Of a stretch of DNA of 64,000 nucleotides, positions 36,431-44,852 are shown piece by piece. This stretch comes from Streptomyces sp. WMMC500. GTDB lineage: Bacteria > Actinomycetota > Actinomycetes > Streptomycetales > Streptomycetaceae. The stretch's first letter is position 1. Each line of letters starts with the position of its first letter. The stretch is taken from the NCBI RefSeq assembly GCF_027497195.1, contig NZ_CP114905.1:4599001-4663000 (forward strand), in the 5' to 3' direction. The position numbers and the translations under genes are program-made. The notes beneath the pieces are model-generated. The model saw nothing but the letters and a program-made list of their open reading frames with translations, made no database searches and was not told the DNA's origin.

Positions 36431-39400
36431 GTGTCCGAGCACGGGGAGTACGTGGACACCATGCCCGGGGACGTCCGTCCACTGCGTCGTGAGGCGGACC
36501 GGCCCGCGCCCGAAGACCCCTGGGGCTCCGGCGCCCCCGCAGCCTTCGAGCGCGTACCCCCGCAGGACCTGGACGCCGAGCAGTCCGTCCTCGGCGGCAT
36601 GCTGCTGTCCAAGGACGCCATCGCCGACGTCGTCGAGGTCCTCAAGGGCCACGACTTCTACCGCCCGGCCCACGAGACCGTCTACACCGCGATCCTCGAC
36701 CTCTACGCCCGCGGCGAGCCCGCCGACCCCATCACCGTCTCCGCCGAGCTCACCAAGCGCGGCGAACTCGCCCGCGTGGGCGGCGCGTCGTACCTCCACA
36801 CCCTCGTCCAGTCCGTCCCCACCGCCGCCAACGCGGAGTACTACGCCGAGATCGTCCACCAGCGCGCCATCCTGCGCCGCCTGGTCGAGGCGGGCACGCG
36901 CATCACCCAGATGGGATACGCGGCCGACGGCGAGGTCGACGACATCGTCAACTCCGCCCAGGCCGAGATCTACGCCGTCACCGAACAGCGCACCGCGGAG
37001 GACTACCTCCCCCTCGGCGAGATCATGGAGGGCGCCCTCGACGAGATCGAGGCCATCGGCTCCCGCAGCGGCCAGATGTCCGGCGTCCCCACGGGCTTCA
37101 CCGACCTCGACTCCCTGACCAACGGTCTCCACCCCGGCCAGATGATCGTCGTCGCCGCCCGCCCCGCGATGGGCAAGGCCCTGGCCCTGGACACCCCGCT
37201 GCCCACGCCCACCGGGTGGACGACGATGGGCGAGGTCCGCCCCGGCGACCTCCTCGTCGCCGCCGACGGCTCCCCGACCCGCGTGGTCGCCGCCACGGAG
37301 GTCATGACCGGCCGCCCGTGCTACGAGGTCGCCTTCGACGACGGCACCACGATCGTCGCCGACGCGGACCACCAGTGGCTGACGGACACCCGGGCCTCCC
37401 GCCGCTCCGGGCGCACCCCGGCCGCCGTCCGGACGACCAAGGAGATCGCGGAGACCCTGCGCTGCACGAGCCTCGCGGACAACCGCCTCAACCACTCCGT
37501 CCCCACCACCGCCCCCCTGGCCCTCCCCGCCCGCCGACTCCCGGTCGAGCCGTACGACCTGGGCGCCCGCCTCGGCGCCGGCACGTCCACCGGGGCGGCG
37601 GAGAAACCGCACATCCCGCGCGACTACCTGCGCGGCTCCGCCGAGCAGCGCAGGCACCTGCTCGCCGGACTGCTCGACAGCGCCGGCACCATCACCCGCA
37701 GCGGCGCGGTCCGGTTCGCGGTCACCGACGGGACACTCGCGGAGGACTTCCGCGAACTGGCCACCAGCCTCGGCCACCGCTGTCGCACGACGACGAAGCG
37801 GGCCGCGGCGGCGCGTACGGACCGGACCTCCACCGTCCACGTCATCAGCTTCACCACCGCCGAGGACGTCTTCCTCCTGGAGCACAAGCAAAGGGCCCAC
37901 GCGGCGCGCCGCAAGCAGACCACCGCCCGGCGGGCACGCCGCTTCGTCACCGATGTCCGCGAAGTGCCGAGCGTCCCGGTTCGCTGCGTCCAGGTCGAGC
38001 ATCCGGACCGCCTGTACCTGGCCTCCCGGTCGATGGTGCCGACGCACAACAGCACGCTCGCCCTGGACTTCGCCCGCGCCTGCTCGATCAAGAACAATCT
38101 GCCCAGCGTCATCTTCTCGCTGGAGATGGGCCGCAACGAGATCGCGATGCGGCTGCTCTCCGCGGAGGCCCGCGTGGCGCTGCACCACATGCGCTCCGGC
38201 AGCATGACCGACGACGACTGGACCCGCCTGGCCCGCCGGATGCCCGAGGTGACCGGCGCCCCGCTGTACATCGACGACTCGCCGAACCTGTCGATGATGG
38301 AGATCCGCGCCAAGTGCCGCCGCCTGAAGCAGCGCAACGACCTGCACATGATCGTCATCGACTACCTCCAACTGATGCAGACGGGCGGCTCCCGCCGCCC
38401 GGAGAGCCGCCAGCAGGAGGTCTCGGAGATGTCCCGGAACCTCAAGCTGCTGGCGAAGGAGCTGGAGGTCCCGGTGATCGCCCTGTCCCAGCTCAACCGC
38501 GGCCCCGAACAGCGCACGGACAAGAAGCCGATGGTCTCCGACCTCCGTGAATCGGGATGCGTCACGGCATCGACGCGCGTCCTGCGGGCTGACACCGGAA
38601 ACGAGGTCACTATCGGTGAGCTGCTGGCCGGCGGCGAGAAGGACATTCCTGTCTGGTCGCTCGACGAGCAACTCCGGCTCGTGCCCCGAACGATGACGCA
38701 CGTGTTCTCCAGCGGGGTCAAGGAGACGTTCCGCCTGCGGCTGGCTTCGGGCCGGGAGATCGAGGCGACGGCGAACCACCCGTTCCTGACGTACGACGGC
38801 TGGACCCCCCTCGGGGAACTGGCCCCCGGCTCGCGCATCGCCACCCCGCGGCGGCTGGATGCTCCTGTGCAGCAGAAAGCCTGGCCCGAAGCCGAGGTGG
38901 TCATGCTTGCGCACCTGATCGGCGACGGCTGCGTGGCGCCGCGCCAGCCCTTGCACTACACGAGCAACGACGAGGCCAACCTCACCGCGGTGGAAGAGGC
39001 GGCGACCCATTTCGGCATCACGCCCAGGCGGGTCGCCCAAGGCACCTGGTCGCACGTCTATCTGCCCGCTCCCTTCCGCCTCGCGCGCGGGCGTCGCAGT
39101 CCCCTCGCCGCCTGGCTGGACGGTATGGGCCTGTACGGCAAGCGCGCCCATGAGAAGTTCCTCCCGCGCGAACTGTTCGCGCTGCCCGACGAGCAGGTGC
39201 GGTTCTTCCTGCGCCACCTGTGGGCGACGGACGGTTCGGTGACGGTGTCGGGTTCCGGCGCTGTCCGCGTCTATTACGCGACGACGAGTGAACGGCTTGC
39301 CCGAGATCTGCACCATCTCCTGCTGCGCCTCGATATCCGCGCCCGGCTGCGGGCGGTGGGCAACACCACGGGCAGGCCCGGCTGGACCGTGGACATCTCG

Positions 39401-40009
39401 GGCGTGGACGATCAGCGCCGGTTCCTGCGAGACGTCGGGGTCCACGGCGACCGCTCCCGCCACGTCGTATCCGCGGTGGAGCGCCTACGGCACGTCCGGG
39501 CCAACCCCAACCTCGACACGGTCCCGCGCGACGTCTGGGAGCAGGTCCGCGAGCAGCTACGTGAGCAGTCTCTGACGACGCGAGCGTTCCAGAGCGCCCT
39601 GGGCACCAGATACTGCGGCAGCGCACTCTACAAGAGGTCACCCGGCCGGGTCCGCCTCGGGCGCATCGCGGAGGTCCTGCAGAGCGCGGATCTGGAGATG
39701 CTGGCGACCAGCGACGTGTTCTGGGACGAGGTCGTCTCGATTGAGAACCTGGGCGAGCAGGAGGTGTACGACGCCACCGTGCTCGGCACGCACAACTTCA
39801 TCGCAAACGGAATTAGCGTGCACAATTCGATCGAACAAGACGCAGACATGGTCATCCTGCTGCACCGAGAGGACGCGTACGAGAAGGAATCCCCCCGTGC
39901 GGGCGAAGCGGACCTGATCGTCGCCAAGCACCGCAACGGCCCGACGGCGACGATCACCGTGGCGTTCCAGGGCCACTACTCCCGCTTCGTGGACATGGCC
40001 CAGACCTGA
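36431..40009 (+). CDS. dnaB: Replicative DNA helicase DnaB with two inteins
   Basis: DnaB unwinds DNA at the fork. The 1192-residue precursor has an N-terminal domain (from RVPPQDLDAEQSVLGGML), a linker, and a RecA-type ATPase domain. Two in-frame inserts interrupt the ATPase: intein 1 after ARPAMGK in Walker A, and intein 2 after RESG ahead of SIEQDAD. Removing 291 and 423 residues leaves a normal 478-residue helicase with the restored P-loop MGKSTLALDF and the DYLQLM motif. GTG 36431 was chosen for GGAGGAGG 10 bp upstream; the frame is open further upstream. Neither half of the P-loop can bind ATP before splicing, so the helicase depends on it. A strong hairpin follows at 40097. Confidence 0.96.
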   Translation: MSEHGEYVDTMPGDVRPLRREADRPAPEDPWGSGAPAAFERVPPQDLDAEQSVLGGMLLSKDAIADVVEVLKGHDFYRPAHETVYTAILDLYARGEPADPITVSAELTKRGELARVGGASYLHTLVQSVPTAANAEYYAEIVHQRAILRRLVEAGTRITQMGYAADGEVDDIVNSAQAEIYAVTEQRTAEDYLPLGEIMEGALDEIEAIGSRSGQMSGVPTGFTDLDSLTNGLHPGQMIVVAARPAMGKALALDTPLPTPTGWTTMGEVRPGDLLVAADGSPTRVVAATEVMTGRPCYEVAFDDGTTIVADADHQWLTDTRASRRSGRTPAAVRTTKEIAETLRCTSLADNRLNHSVPTTAPLALPARRLPVEPYDLGARLGAGTSTGAAEKPHIPRDYLRGSAEQRRHLLAGLLDSAGTITRSGAVRFAVTDGTLAEDFRELATSLGHRCRTTTKRAAAARTDRTSTVHVISFTTAEDVFLLEHKQRAHAARRKQTTARRARRFVTDVREVPSVPVRCVQVEHPDRLYLASRSMVPTHNSTLALDFARACSIKNNLPSVIFSLEMGRNEIAMRLLSAEARVALHHMRSGSMTDDDWTRLARRMPEVTGAPLYIDDSPNLSMMEIRAKCRRLKQRNDLHMIVIDYLQLMQTGGSRRPESRQQEVSEMSRNLKLLAKELEVPVIALSQLNRGPEQRTDKKPMVSDLRESGCVTASTRVLRADTGNEVTIGELLAGGEKDIPVWSLDEQLRLVPRTMTHVFSSGVKETFRLRLASGREIEATANHPFLTYDGWTPLGELAPGSRIATPRRLDAPVQQKAWPEAEVVMLAHLIGDGCVAPRQPLHYTSNDEANLTAVEEAATHFGITPRRVAQGTWSHVYLPAPFRLARGRRSPLAAWLDGMGLYGKRAHEKFLPRELFALPDEQVRFFLRHLWATDGSVTVSGSGAVRVYYATTSERLARDLHHLLLRLDIRARLRAVGNTTGRPGWTVDISGVDDQRRFLRDVGVHGDRSRHVVSAVERLRHVRANPNLDTVPRDVWEQVREQLREQSLTTRAFQSALGTRYCGSALYKRSPGRVRLGRIAEVLQSADLEMLATSDVFWDEVVSIENLGEQEVYDATVLGTHNFIANGISVHNSIEQDADMVILLHREDAYEKESPRAGEADLIVAKHRNGPTATITVAFQGHYSRFVDMAQT
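37178..38050 (+). other. DnaB intein 1 (P-loop site, class 3 type, degenerate endonuclease)
   Basis: A 291-residue intein beginning ALALDTPLPTPTGW and ending MVPTHN before Ser. The first residue is Ala, so the usual Cys/Ser1 nucleophile is missing. The class 3 triad is present: Trp67 (ADHQW), Cys270 (VRCVQV) and Thr289 (PTHN). It occupies the site of mycobacterial DnaBi1 and of the mycobacteriophage Bethlehem DnaB intein. LAGLIDADG remnants are LGARLGAGTS (128-137) and LLAGLLDSAG (161-170). Both have Ala where the catalytic Asp belongs, and only about 24 residues separate them. The homing endonuclease is therefore predicted inactive, while splicing residues look intact. Confidence 0.93.
38558..39826 (+). 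other. DnaB intein 2 (class 1, intact LAGLIDADG endonuclease motifs)
   Basis: A 423-residue intein with Cys1 (CVTASTRVL), block B TANH (71-74), block F near FWDEVVSIENLGEQEVYDATV and C-terminal HNFIANGISVHN before Ser+1. The site, RESG/SIEQDAD, and the sequence resemble the Synechocystis DnaB intein. Two LAGLIDADG motifs retain Asp: AHLIGDGCV (Asp123) and RHLWATDGSV (Asp225), with about 100 residues between them, so a functional homing endonuclease is plausible. The DNA at its 3' end has locally lower GC than the exteins. Confidence 0.94.
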
Positions 40010-40036
40010 CCGGGCCTGCTGTAGGTTTTCTGTCTC

Positions 40037-40065
40037 CGTGTCATTTTCTCCGCTGCCGTGTCATG
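40037..40065. repeat. Candidate left end of a Tn5053/Tn7-like element
   Basis: CGTGTCATTTTCTC starts at 40037, and CCGTGTCAT recurs 20 bp later (40057-40065), resembling repeated transposase-binding sites. Known TniA-type transposons begin TGTCA. An inverted copy of the first 10 bases is at 43349-43358. No flanking target duplication was found (CTCCG versus CGTTC outside the TGTCA ends), so this is tentative. Confidence 0.4.
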
Positions 40066-40096
40066 GCGATGGCATTCCTGACAGCGCCTGGAGAAC

Positions 40097-40142
40097 CACA
40101 GTTCAGGGGCGCCACCCGATCAGGTGGCGCCCCTGAACTGTG
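40097..40142. terminator. Perfect 20-bp hairpin downstream of dnaB
   Basis: Arms 40097-40116 and 40123-40142 are perfectly complementary with a 6-nt loop, 88 bp after the dnaB stop. It most likely terminates dnaB transcription. It lies just inside the candidate transposon end, so an element-borne origin is possible. Confidence 0.7.
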
Positions 40143-40258
40143 ACTCCTGCGGCACGCGCCTGGTGCGACTCTCCTCGTGTCGAGCTGAGTGGCTGACAGG
40201 GGTGGGGCGTGGATGCCGGACCGGCTGAGGACGTGACGCTGAGCCGCCGTCGTGTTGA

Positions 40259-41467
40259 TGGGGCGTCGATGAGAACCGCCCCTGGGAGGCTGTGGACATC
40301 TCCCGGCTGTCGGAGGCGTCGCCGTGGCGTACGTTCCGCTGGTACAGCGGGCAGCGGCACTACTCGGGTACGTACTGGTTCAACCGCGCCATCTTGGAGT
40401 TCTACGCCCACCCGGGCCGCTTCCGAGGCACGGCCGCCGACTTCGGCTACCGCGCCCTGGACTGCATCCTCTCCAGTGGCGCGGAGCTTGTCATCGTCGA
40501 TGACCTGTACTTTTTGAAATTCCGGCACCGCAACGGCGCGGAAGTGAGCAACCACTTCAACTACCTCGCCAACGAGTTCCCCGTCACCTTGCTGCTGATC
40601 GGCGTCGGCCTGGCCAAGAAGGGGCTGTTCGACGAGGGAGAGGACTACGAGGACGCCGTGGTCGCCCAGACCGGACGTCGCACCACCCGGCTGGGCATGG
40701 AGCCGTTCGGCATCACGAACAACAAGGGACGCCGCGACTGGCGCGACCTGCTGCTGGCCGTCGAGCAGCGCGTCGTCCTCGCCGACAAACACCCCGGAAT
40801 GATCGCCGATGAGCTGTCGGACTACCTCTTCGCCCGCAGCACCGGACACATCGGCTCGCTGATGACCCTGATCAACCGCGGCTGCCAGAAGGCCGTCCGC
40901 ACCGGCGCCGAGCGCCTGGACGAAGAGCTGCTGAACACCGTCAAGAACGACGCCGCCTCCGAGCGGGCCCGCAGGGAACTGGAGCGGCCTTCGCCGGAGG
41001 GAAGCGCACCAGCCGCCCCGGCAAGCGGGCAGCATGAACCTCCCGCGCACCCTGCCCCTGCGCTTGGAACCGCTGCCCGGGGAAGCGCTGGACTCGTGGT
41101 TCGAAGCGCTCGCGCACCGGCTGCACACCCCGCTGGGCGAGCTGCTGCCGCAGCTCGGACTGCCCCGGCCGGAATACCGAAAGCGCACCCGCGACATCCC
41201 GTCCGAGTGGACGGCCATGCTGCGAGGGCACAAGACCGACATGCTCAGCGCTGTCACCCGCATCCCACCGGAGACGATCACCACGATGACGCTGGCCGCC
41301 TACGACGGACGGGCAGTGCTCATCGACCCCGCCACCCGGCACGTCAACCAGAGGCACCTTCGGGCATCACGTCATCCGGGCCATCCGTGACCTGCAAGGT
41401 GCCACCGCGGCCAGTGAGGAAACCACGCGTCAGGTGGCTATCGATTCTTGATCCAACTGGTGTCTGA
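40259..41467 (+). pseudogene. tniB: TniB-like transposition ATPase, 5'-truncated
   Basis: The frame encodes a TniB/TnsC-type AAA protein fragment. The Walker B strand is clear (AELVIVDDLYFL), followed by FPVTLLLIGVGLAKKGLF and GSLMTLINRGCQKAV, typical of TniB. No Walker A is present: the homologous part begins at about 40274 and a stop lies just upstream at 40256, so the first third is lost. TniB-like sequence ends near 41035, where tniQ starts in another frame; the rest of the open frame to 41467 is probably not native. No TniA integrase is found upstream. The gene is most likely dead. Confidence 0.7.
41034..41390 (+). pseudogene. tniQ: TniQ-like protein fragment
   Basis: A 118-residue N-terminal fragment of TniQ (start MNLPRTLPLRLEPLPGEALDSWFEALAHRL), the transposition targeting factor related to TnsD. 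Family members are several hundred residues long with zinc-binding motifs after this region, absent here. The frame runs into a short unrelated tail and stops. Following tniB directly, as in functional elements, it confirms a decayed TniABQ module. Confidence 0.7.
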
Positions 41468-41497
41468 GAGATCTGAAGACATCTGACGACTTGCCTT

Positions 41498-41956
41498 CTA
41501 TCGGGTCTTCTGCACGTGGGTGGTCTCGGTATCAAGGGGGGTGCCGTCGGCGCTTGTCGGCACGATTTCTGGCACAGGGGTGCCGTGCTCGTCAACCAAG
41601 GTGGAGTGCGCCTCGTCCGGAGCGAAGGCGTGGCGTTCTCCCCACTGCCGCAGGGTGAGGATGACGGAGAAGAGATCGCGGCCGGCGTCGGTGAGCACGT
41701 ATTCCTGACGGCGGCCTGACGGCGCGGTGCGCTGGGCGAGGAGCCCGTACGCAGTCAGCCTGCGCAGGCGCTCGGTGAGGATGTTGCGGGCGATGCCGGT
41801 GCGTCGCTGGAACTCGGTGAACGAGCGCGCCCCGTCCATCGCGTCGCGGATGACGAGAAGGCTCCACCTGTCGCCGACGAGGTCGAGTGTGCGGGCGACG
41901 GGGCAGTTGGGGTCGGTCCAGTCGGGCTTCGGGGCGCGGATGGTGGGGCGCGGCAT
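41498..41956 (-). CDS. HxlR-family transcriptional regulator
   Basis: A 152-residue winged-helix regulator. The HxlR signature is WTDPNCPVARTLDLVGDRWS (Cys in NCPV, possible redox sensor), then RDAMDGARSFTEFQRRTGIARNILTERLRRL. ATG 41956 follows GGGAGGTGTC; a longer start at 41992 is unlikely. It is divergent from an MFS transporter gene across 87 bp, where GTTGCGGATT and GTTGCAATTC could be half-sites. It probably represses the transporter. Confidence 0.9.
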   Translation of the reverse strand: MPRPTIRAPKPDWTDPNCPVARTLDLVGDRWSLLVIRDAMDGARSFTEFQRRTGIARNILTERLRRLTAYGLLAQRTAPSGRRQEYVLTDAGRDLFSVILTLRQWGERHAFAPDEAHSTLVDEHGTPVPEIVPTSADGTPLDTETTHVQKTR

Positions 41957-42043
41957 GACACCTCCCAATGAGTTGCGGATTGAAACCAGCATGCCCTACC
42001 GTCAAAACGGTTGCAATTCGCTACTGATTGGGGTTGGGGTGCG

Positions 42044-43288
42044 ATGGACATGTGGCGGCGGCTACTCCTCGCGGCGGTCTGTGGCGTCGCTGTGGCCAGC
42101 ATCTACGCTGCGCAGCCGGTTCTGGAGCCAATGGGACGGGATCTCGGTGTGCCGGCAGCACACACGGGGTGGATCGTTGCGACCGGCCAGTTCGGTTACT
42201 TGGCAGGGCTGGTGCTGCTGGTGCCGCTTGGCGATGTGGTCGTCAGCAGGCGCTGGCTCATCGCCGTGCACCTGGCGATCACCGCAACGGGCATGGTCCT
42301 CACGGCCTTGGCGCCAGCCGCATGGATGGCGTTCGTGGGGCTCGCGGCGGCAGGGCTGTTCGCAGTCGTCGTACAGACCACGGTGGCCTACGCCGCATCG
42401 GTCTCGCCGCCTGCCGAGCGAGGCCGGAACATTGGTGTGGTGACCTCGGGCGTTGTGGTCGGCATCCTGGGAGCGCGGGTCGTCACCGGCACGCTCGCCG
42501 ATGTGTGGGGCTGGCGCAGCATCTATGCCCTGCTTGCGGTGCTGTTGCTCGGGCTCGCGGGTCTCGTTCTCGTCGCCCTTCCGTCAGAGGAGCGTCCGAG
42601 CCGACCTGCGGGATACAGGCAGGCCGTCGTTTCACTCGGCGGACTGTTCGGTGAGCGTCTCCTGCTGACGCGCGGGCTCATCGCATTCTTCTTGTTCGCC
42701 TCGTTCGGAACGCTGTGGAGCGGGCTGTCCCTGCCGCTTGGGGACGAGCCGTGGCATCTGAGCGAGAGCCAGATCGGATTGTTCGGCATCGCGGGACTCG
42801 CTGGTGCCCTCGGCGCTGCTCGCGCGGGACGGTGGGCAGATGCGGGGCGGACGACTCAGGTCGCTGGCCTCGCGCTCACCCTGCTCGTCCTCTCGTGGGT
42901 AGCGATTGCGCAACTGCCGTGGACGCTGGGGCTCCTCATCGTCGGAATCGTGGCCCTTGACTTCGCGGTCCAGGCCGTACATGTGAGCAACCAGCACCTG
43001 CTCACCACCGCGCACCCGGATTGCACCAGCAGCGTCATCGGCAGCTACATGGTCTTCTACTCCCTCGGCTCCGCCCTCGGAGCAGCCGCAACCACCGCCA
43101 TCTTCACCGCCCACGGCTGGGCGGGCTCCAGCATCCTCGGGGCCGGATTCGCGGCCTGTGCGCTGGCCGTCTGGGCGACGAACAGGCGATTTCCCCTCGA
43201 TAGCGCAAACGTCCGTCGCCCGCGGGGCCCAGCGAGCGAGCGCGAGCCGTGGAGTGAAAAGCAGGAGGCGGAGCAAGCTGGCCGGTGA
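42044..43288 (+). CDS. MFS transporter, HxlR-linked
   Basis: A 414-residue MFS transporter with about 12 membrane helices (MWRRLLLAAVCGVAVASIYAAQPVLEPMG starts the first). The segment VSPPAERGRNIGVVTSGVVVGIL resembles motif C-like efflux sequences. It is likely a drug-type exporter of unknown substrate. The DNA has more AT-ending codons than the core genes, which supports acquisition by transfer. ATG 42044 (MDMWRR) is used. It lies inside the candidate transposon ends with HxlR as cargo. Confidence 0.88.
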   Translation: MDMWRRLLLAAVCGVAVASIYAAQPVLEPMGRDLGVPAAHTGWIVATGQFGYLAGLVLLVPLGDVVVSRRWLIAVHLAITATGMVLTALAPAAWMAFVGLAAAGLFAVVVQTTVAYAASVSPPAERGRNIGVVTSGVVVGILGARVVTGTLADVWGWRSIYALLAVLLLGLAGLVLVALPSEERPSRPAGYRQAVVSLGGLFGERLLLTRGLIAFFLFASFGTLWSGLSLPLGDEPWHLSESQIGLFGIAGLAGALGAARAGRWADAGRTTQVAGLALTLLVLSWVAIAQLPWTLGLLIVGIVALDFAVQAVHVSNQHLLTTAHPDCTSSVIGSYMVFYSLGSALGAAATTAIFTAHGWAGSSILGAGFAACALAVWATNRRFPLDSANVRRPRGPASEREPWSEKQEAEQAGR

Positions 43289-43609
43289 CCTGGGGCCGGA
43301 GCCGTCCGGGCCGACCGAGGCACGGGCAGTGGTAGCCGCAGTCCGAGGAAATGACACGTTCATGAGACTGCGGACGACCGACGCAACGTGAGACAGCGAG
43401 AGGAACCGCAGGTCACAGCGCTGCCACCTGACAGCGAAGCTGAGAACCTACACCTGTAGTAGGGCGTCGTTTCAGGCGAGCAACGGAGTTCGCCATATCC
43501 CTCTGGGGACACAGGAGACATCCGAGTCGCGACATGATCGACACACAACGAGAGCCCGGCCGGTGGCCGGGCTCTCGGAGGTGCGTCGGGCGATGTTCGG
43601 TTCCGGATG
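43289..43609. other. Spacer with candidate right transposon end
   Basis: This 321-bp gap has no convincing gene. AAATGACACG at 43349-43358 is the exact inverse of CGTGTCATTT at 40037-40046, and may mark the right end of the TniB/TniQ element. Beyond it is lower-GC sequence (for example ACCTACACCTGTAGTAGGGC around 43446) and a terminator hairpin before 43610. Confidence 0.45.
43550..43576 (-). terminator. Terminator of the SnoaL-like gene
   Basis: Perfect 12-bp arms, 43550-43561 and 43565-43576, with a 3-nt loop, 34 bp beyond the leftward stop at 43610. Read leftward it is followed by GTTGTGTGT, a weak T-containing tail. Confidence 0.8.
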
Positions 43610-44002
43610 TCAGATGCCGAGTTGTCGCTGTACGGCCTGGGCGTCGATCAGGTAGTTCATCTCGTAGAAGCGTCCGTCACGCACCTTGTGGAAGGAGTAC
43701 TCGGCGTACTCGATCGTTTCGCCGGTCGGAGCGACGCCGAACCACTCCTTCGCGGGGGTGCCCTTGTTGAACAGACGGGCTGCGACGCGGTCACCGTCGA
43801 TGGCCACGTCCCGTACCCGCCAGGTGAAGTCCGGCACCGCGTCGCCGTGCCCCTTCAACTCCGCGATGACGTCGTCCCGCGTGACCGGCCTGCCGTTCTC
43901 GGTGAGCTCGTCATGAATGAACTCGGTCATCCGGTCGAACTCATGGGCGTTGAGTGCCTCGATGTACCGCTCGAAGACTTCGCGTACTTCCTTCTCGGAC
44001 AT
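43610..44002 (-). CDS. SnoaL/NTF2-like protein
   Basis: A 130-residue single-domain protein of the SnoaL-like (ester cyclase/NTF2) fold: an N-terminal helix (EVREVFERYIEALNAHEF), DELTENGRPVTRDDVIAEL, and a curved sheet ending FHKVRDGRFYEMNYLIDAQ. Such proteins may be polyketide cyclases, isomerases or simple ligand binders; no assignment is possible. It is divergent from a TetR-type gene, its likely regulator. Confidence 0.75.
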   Translation of the reverse strand: MSEKEVREVFERYIEALNAHEFDRMTEFIHDELTENGRPVTRDDVIAELKGHGDAVPDFTWRVRDVAIDGDRVAARLFNKGTPAKEWFGVAPTGETIEYAEYSFHKVRDGRFYEMNYLIDAQAVQRQLGI

Positions 44003-44189
44003 GCTGACCTCTCTGCCGCCCCGAACCGCGGGGCGTGTGCTCGGACGATGATCGACCTGCGACGACGCCCTTCCACGAACCCGCCGTGGTGACTGCCGTC
44101 GTGGGTGGGAACCGAGAGTGCAGGATTTCTATTCCGGGCGGTACAGAAGTCGGCCGGATTGGACCATCACTCGGGAGTACGCTGCACAC

Positions 44190-44795
44190 ATGGCTGGTTC
44201 GCGGAGCGCCGTCATGGGTCGGCCTCGAGGATTCGATATCGACGAGGCGCTCGAGCGCGCCATGCAGATGTTCTGGGAACGGGGCTACGAGGGGGTCAGC
44301 CTCACCGATCTGACCAAGGCCATGGGCATCACGAAGCCGAGCCTCTACGCGGCCTTCGGCAACAAGGAGGAGCTGTTCCGCAAGGCTGTGGAGCGCTACA
44401 CCGAGGGCCCGGCCGACTACGGGACGCGCGCCCTGGAGGAGCCGACCGCGCGAGGCGTGGCCGAGGCGATTCTCCGCGGAGCGGTTCGGACCACGACGCG
44501 TCCCGGAGGCCCCGCGGGATGCCTGGGCGTGCAGGGCGCGCTGGCGTCGAGCGATGCGGGTCGGCCCGCGCACGACCTGCTGGTCGAGTGGCGGAACGAC
44601 TCGGGTCTACGCCTTGAGGAGCGCTTCCGGCGCGCCGTCGACGAGGGCGATCTTCCGGCCGACGCCGACCCCCGACGGCTCGCCCGGTATGTGATGACGG
44701 TGACGTTCGGCATCGCCGTCCAGGCCGCCGGCGGCCTCGGCCGCGACGAACTCCAGGACATCGTCGACATGGCACTGGAGCGCTGGCTGCCGTAG
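44190..44795 (+). CDS. TetR-family transcriptional regulator
   Basis: A 201-residue regulator with the TetR DNA-binding domain (about 10-60: ALERAMQMFWERGYEGVSLTDLTKAMGITKPSLYAAFGNKEEL, given as the domain span) and a C-terminal ligand domain with GPAGCLGVQGAL. ATG 44190 is used; ATG 44214 (MGRPRGFD) is equally plausible. It is divergent from the SnoaL-like gene, 187 bp away, which it probably represses. Confidence 0.9.
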   Translation: MAGSRSAVMGRPRGFDIDEALERAMQMFWERGYEGVSLTDLTKAMGITKPSLYAAFGNKEELFRKAVERYTEGPADYGTRALEEPTARGVAEAILRGAVRTTTRPGGPAGCLGVQGALASSDAGRPAHDLLVEWRNDSGLRLEERFRRAVDEGDLPADADPRRLARYVMTVTFGIAVQAAGGLGRDELQDIVDMALERWLP

Positions 44796-44852
44796 CGGGC
44801 GTACGGCCTCCCTCACCCCGTAGCGACCGAAGCCGCCGCCCGCCCGCTGCGC

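Noticed and set aside
36356..39463. Minus-strand open frame of 1035 codons opposite dnaB
   Set aside because: Shadow of dnaB and its inteins; no family resemblance.
40209..40517. Small ORF in the TniB region
   Set aside because: Out of frame with the TniB homology and without any recognisable sequence.
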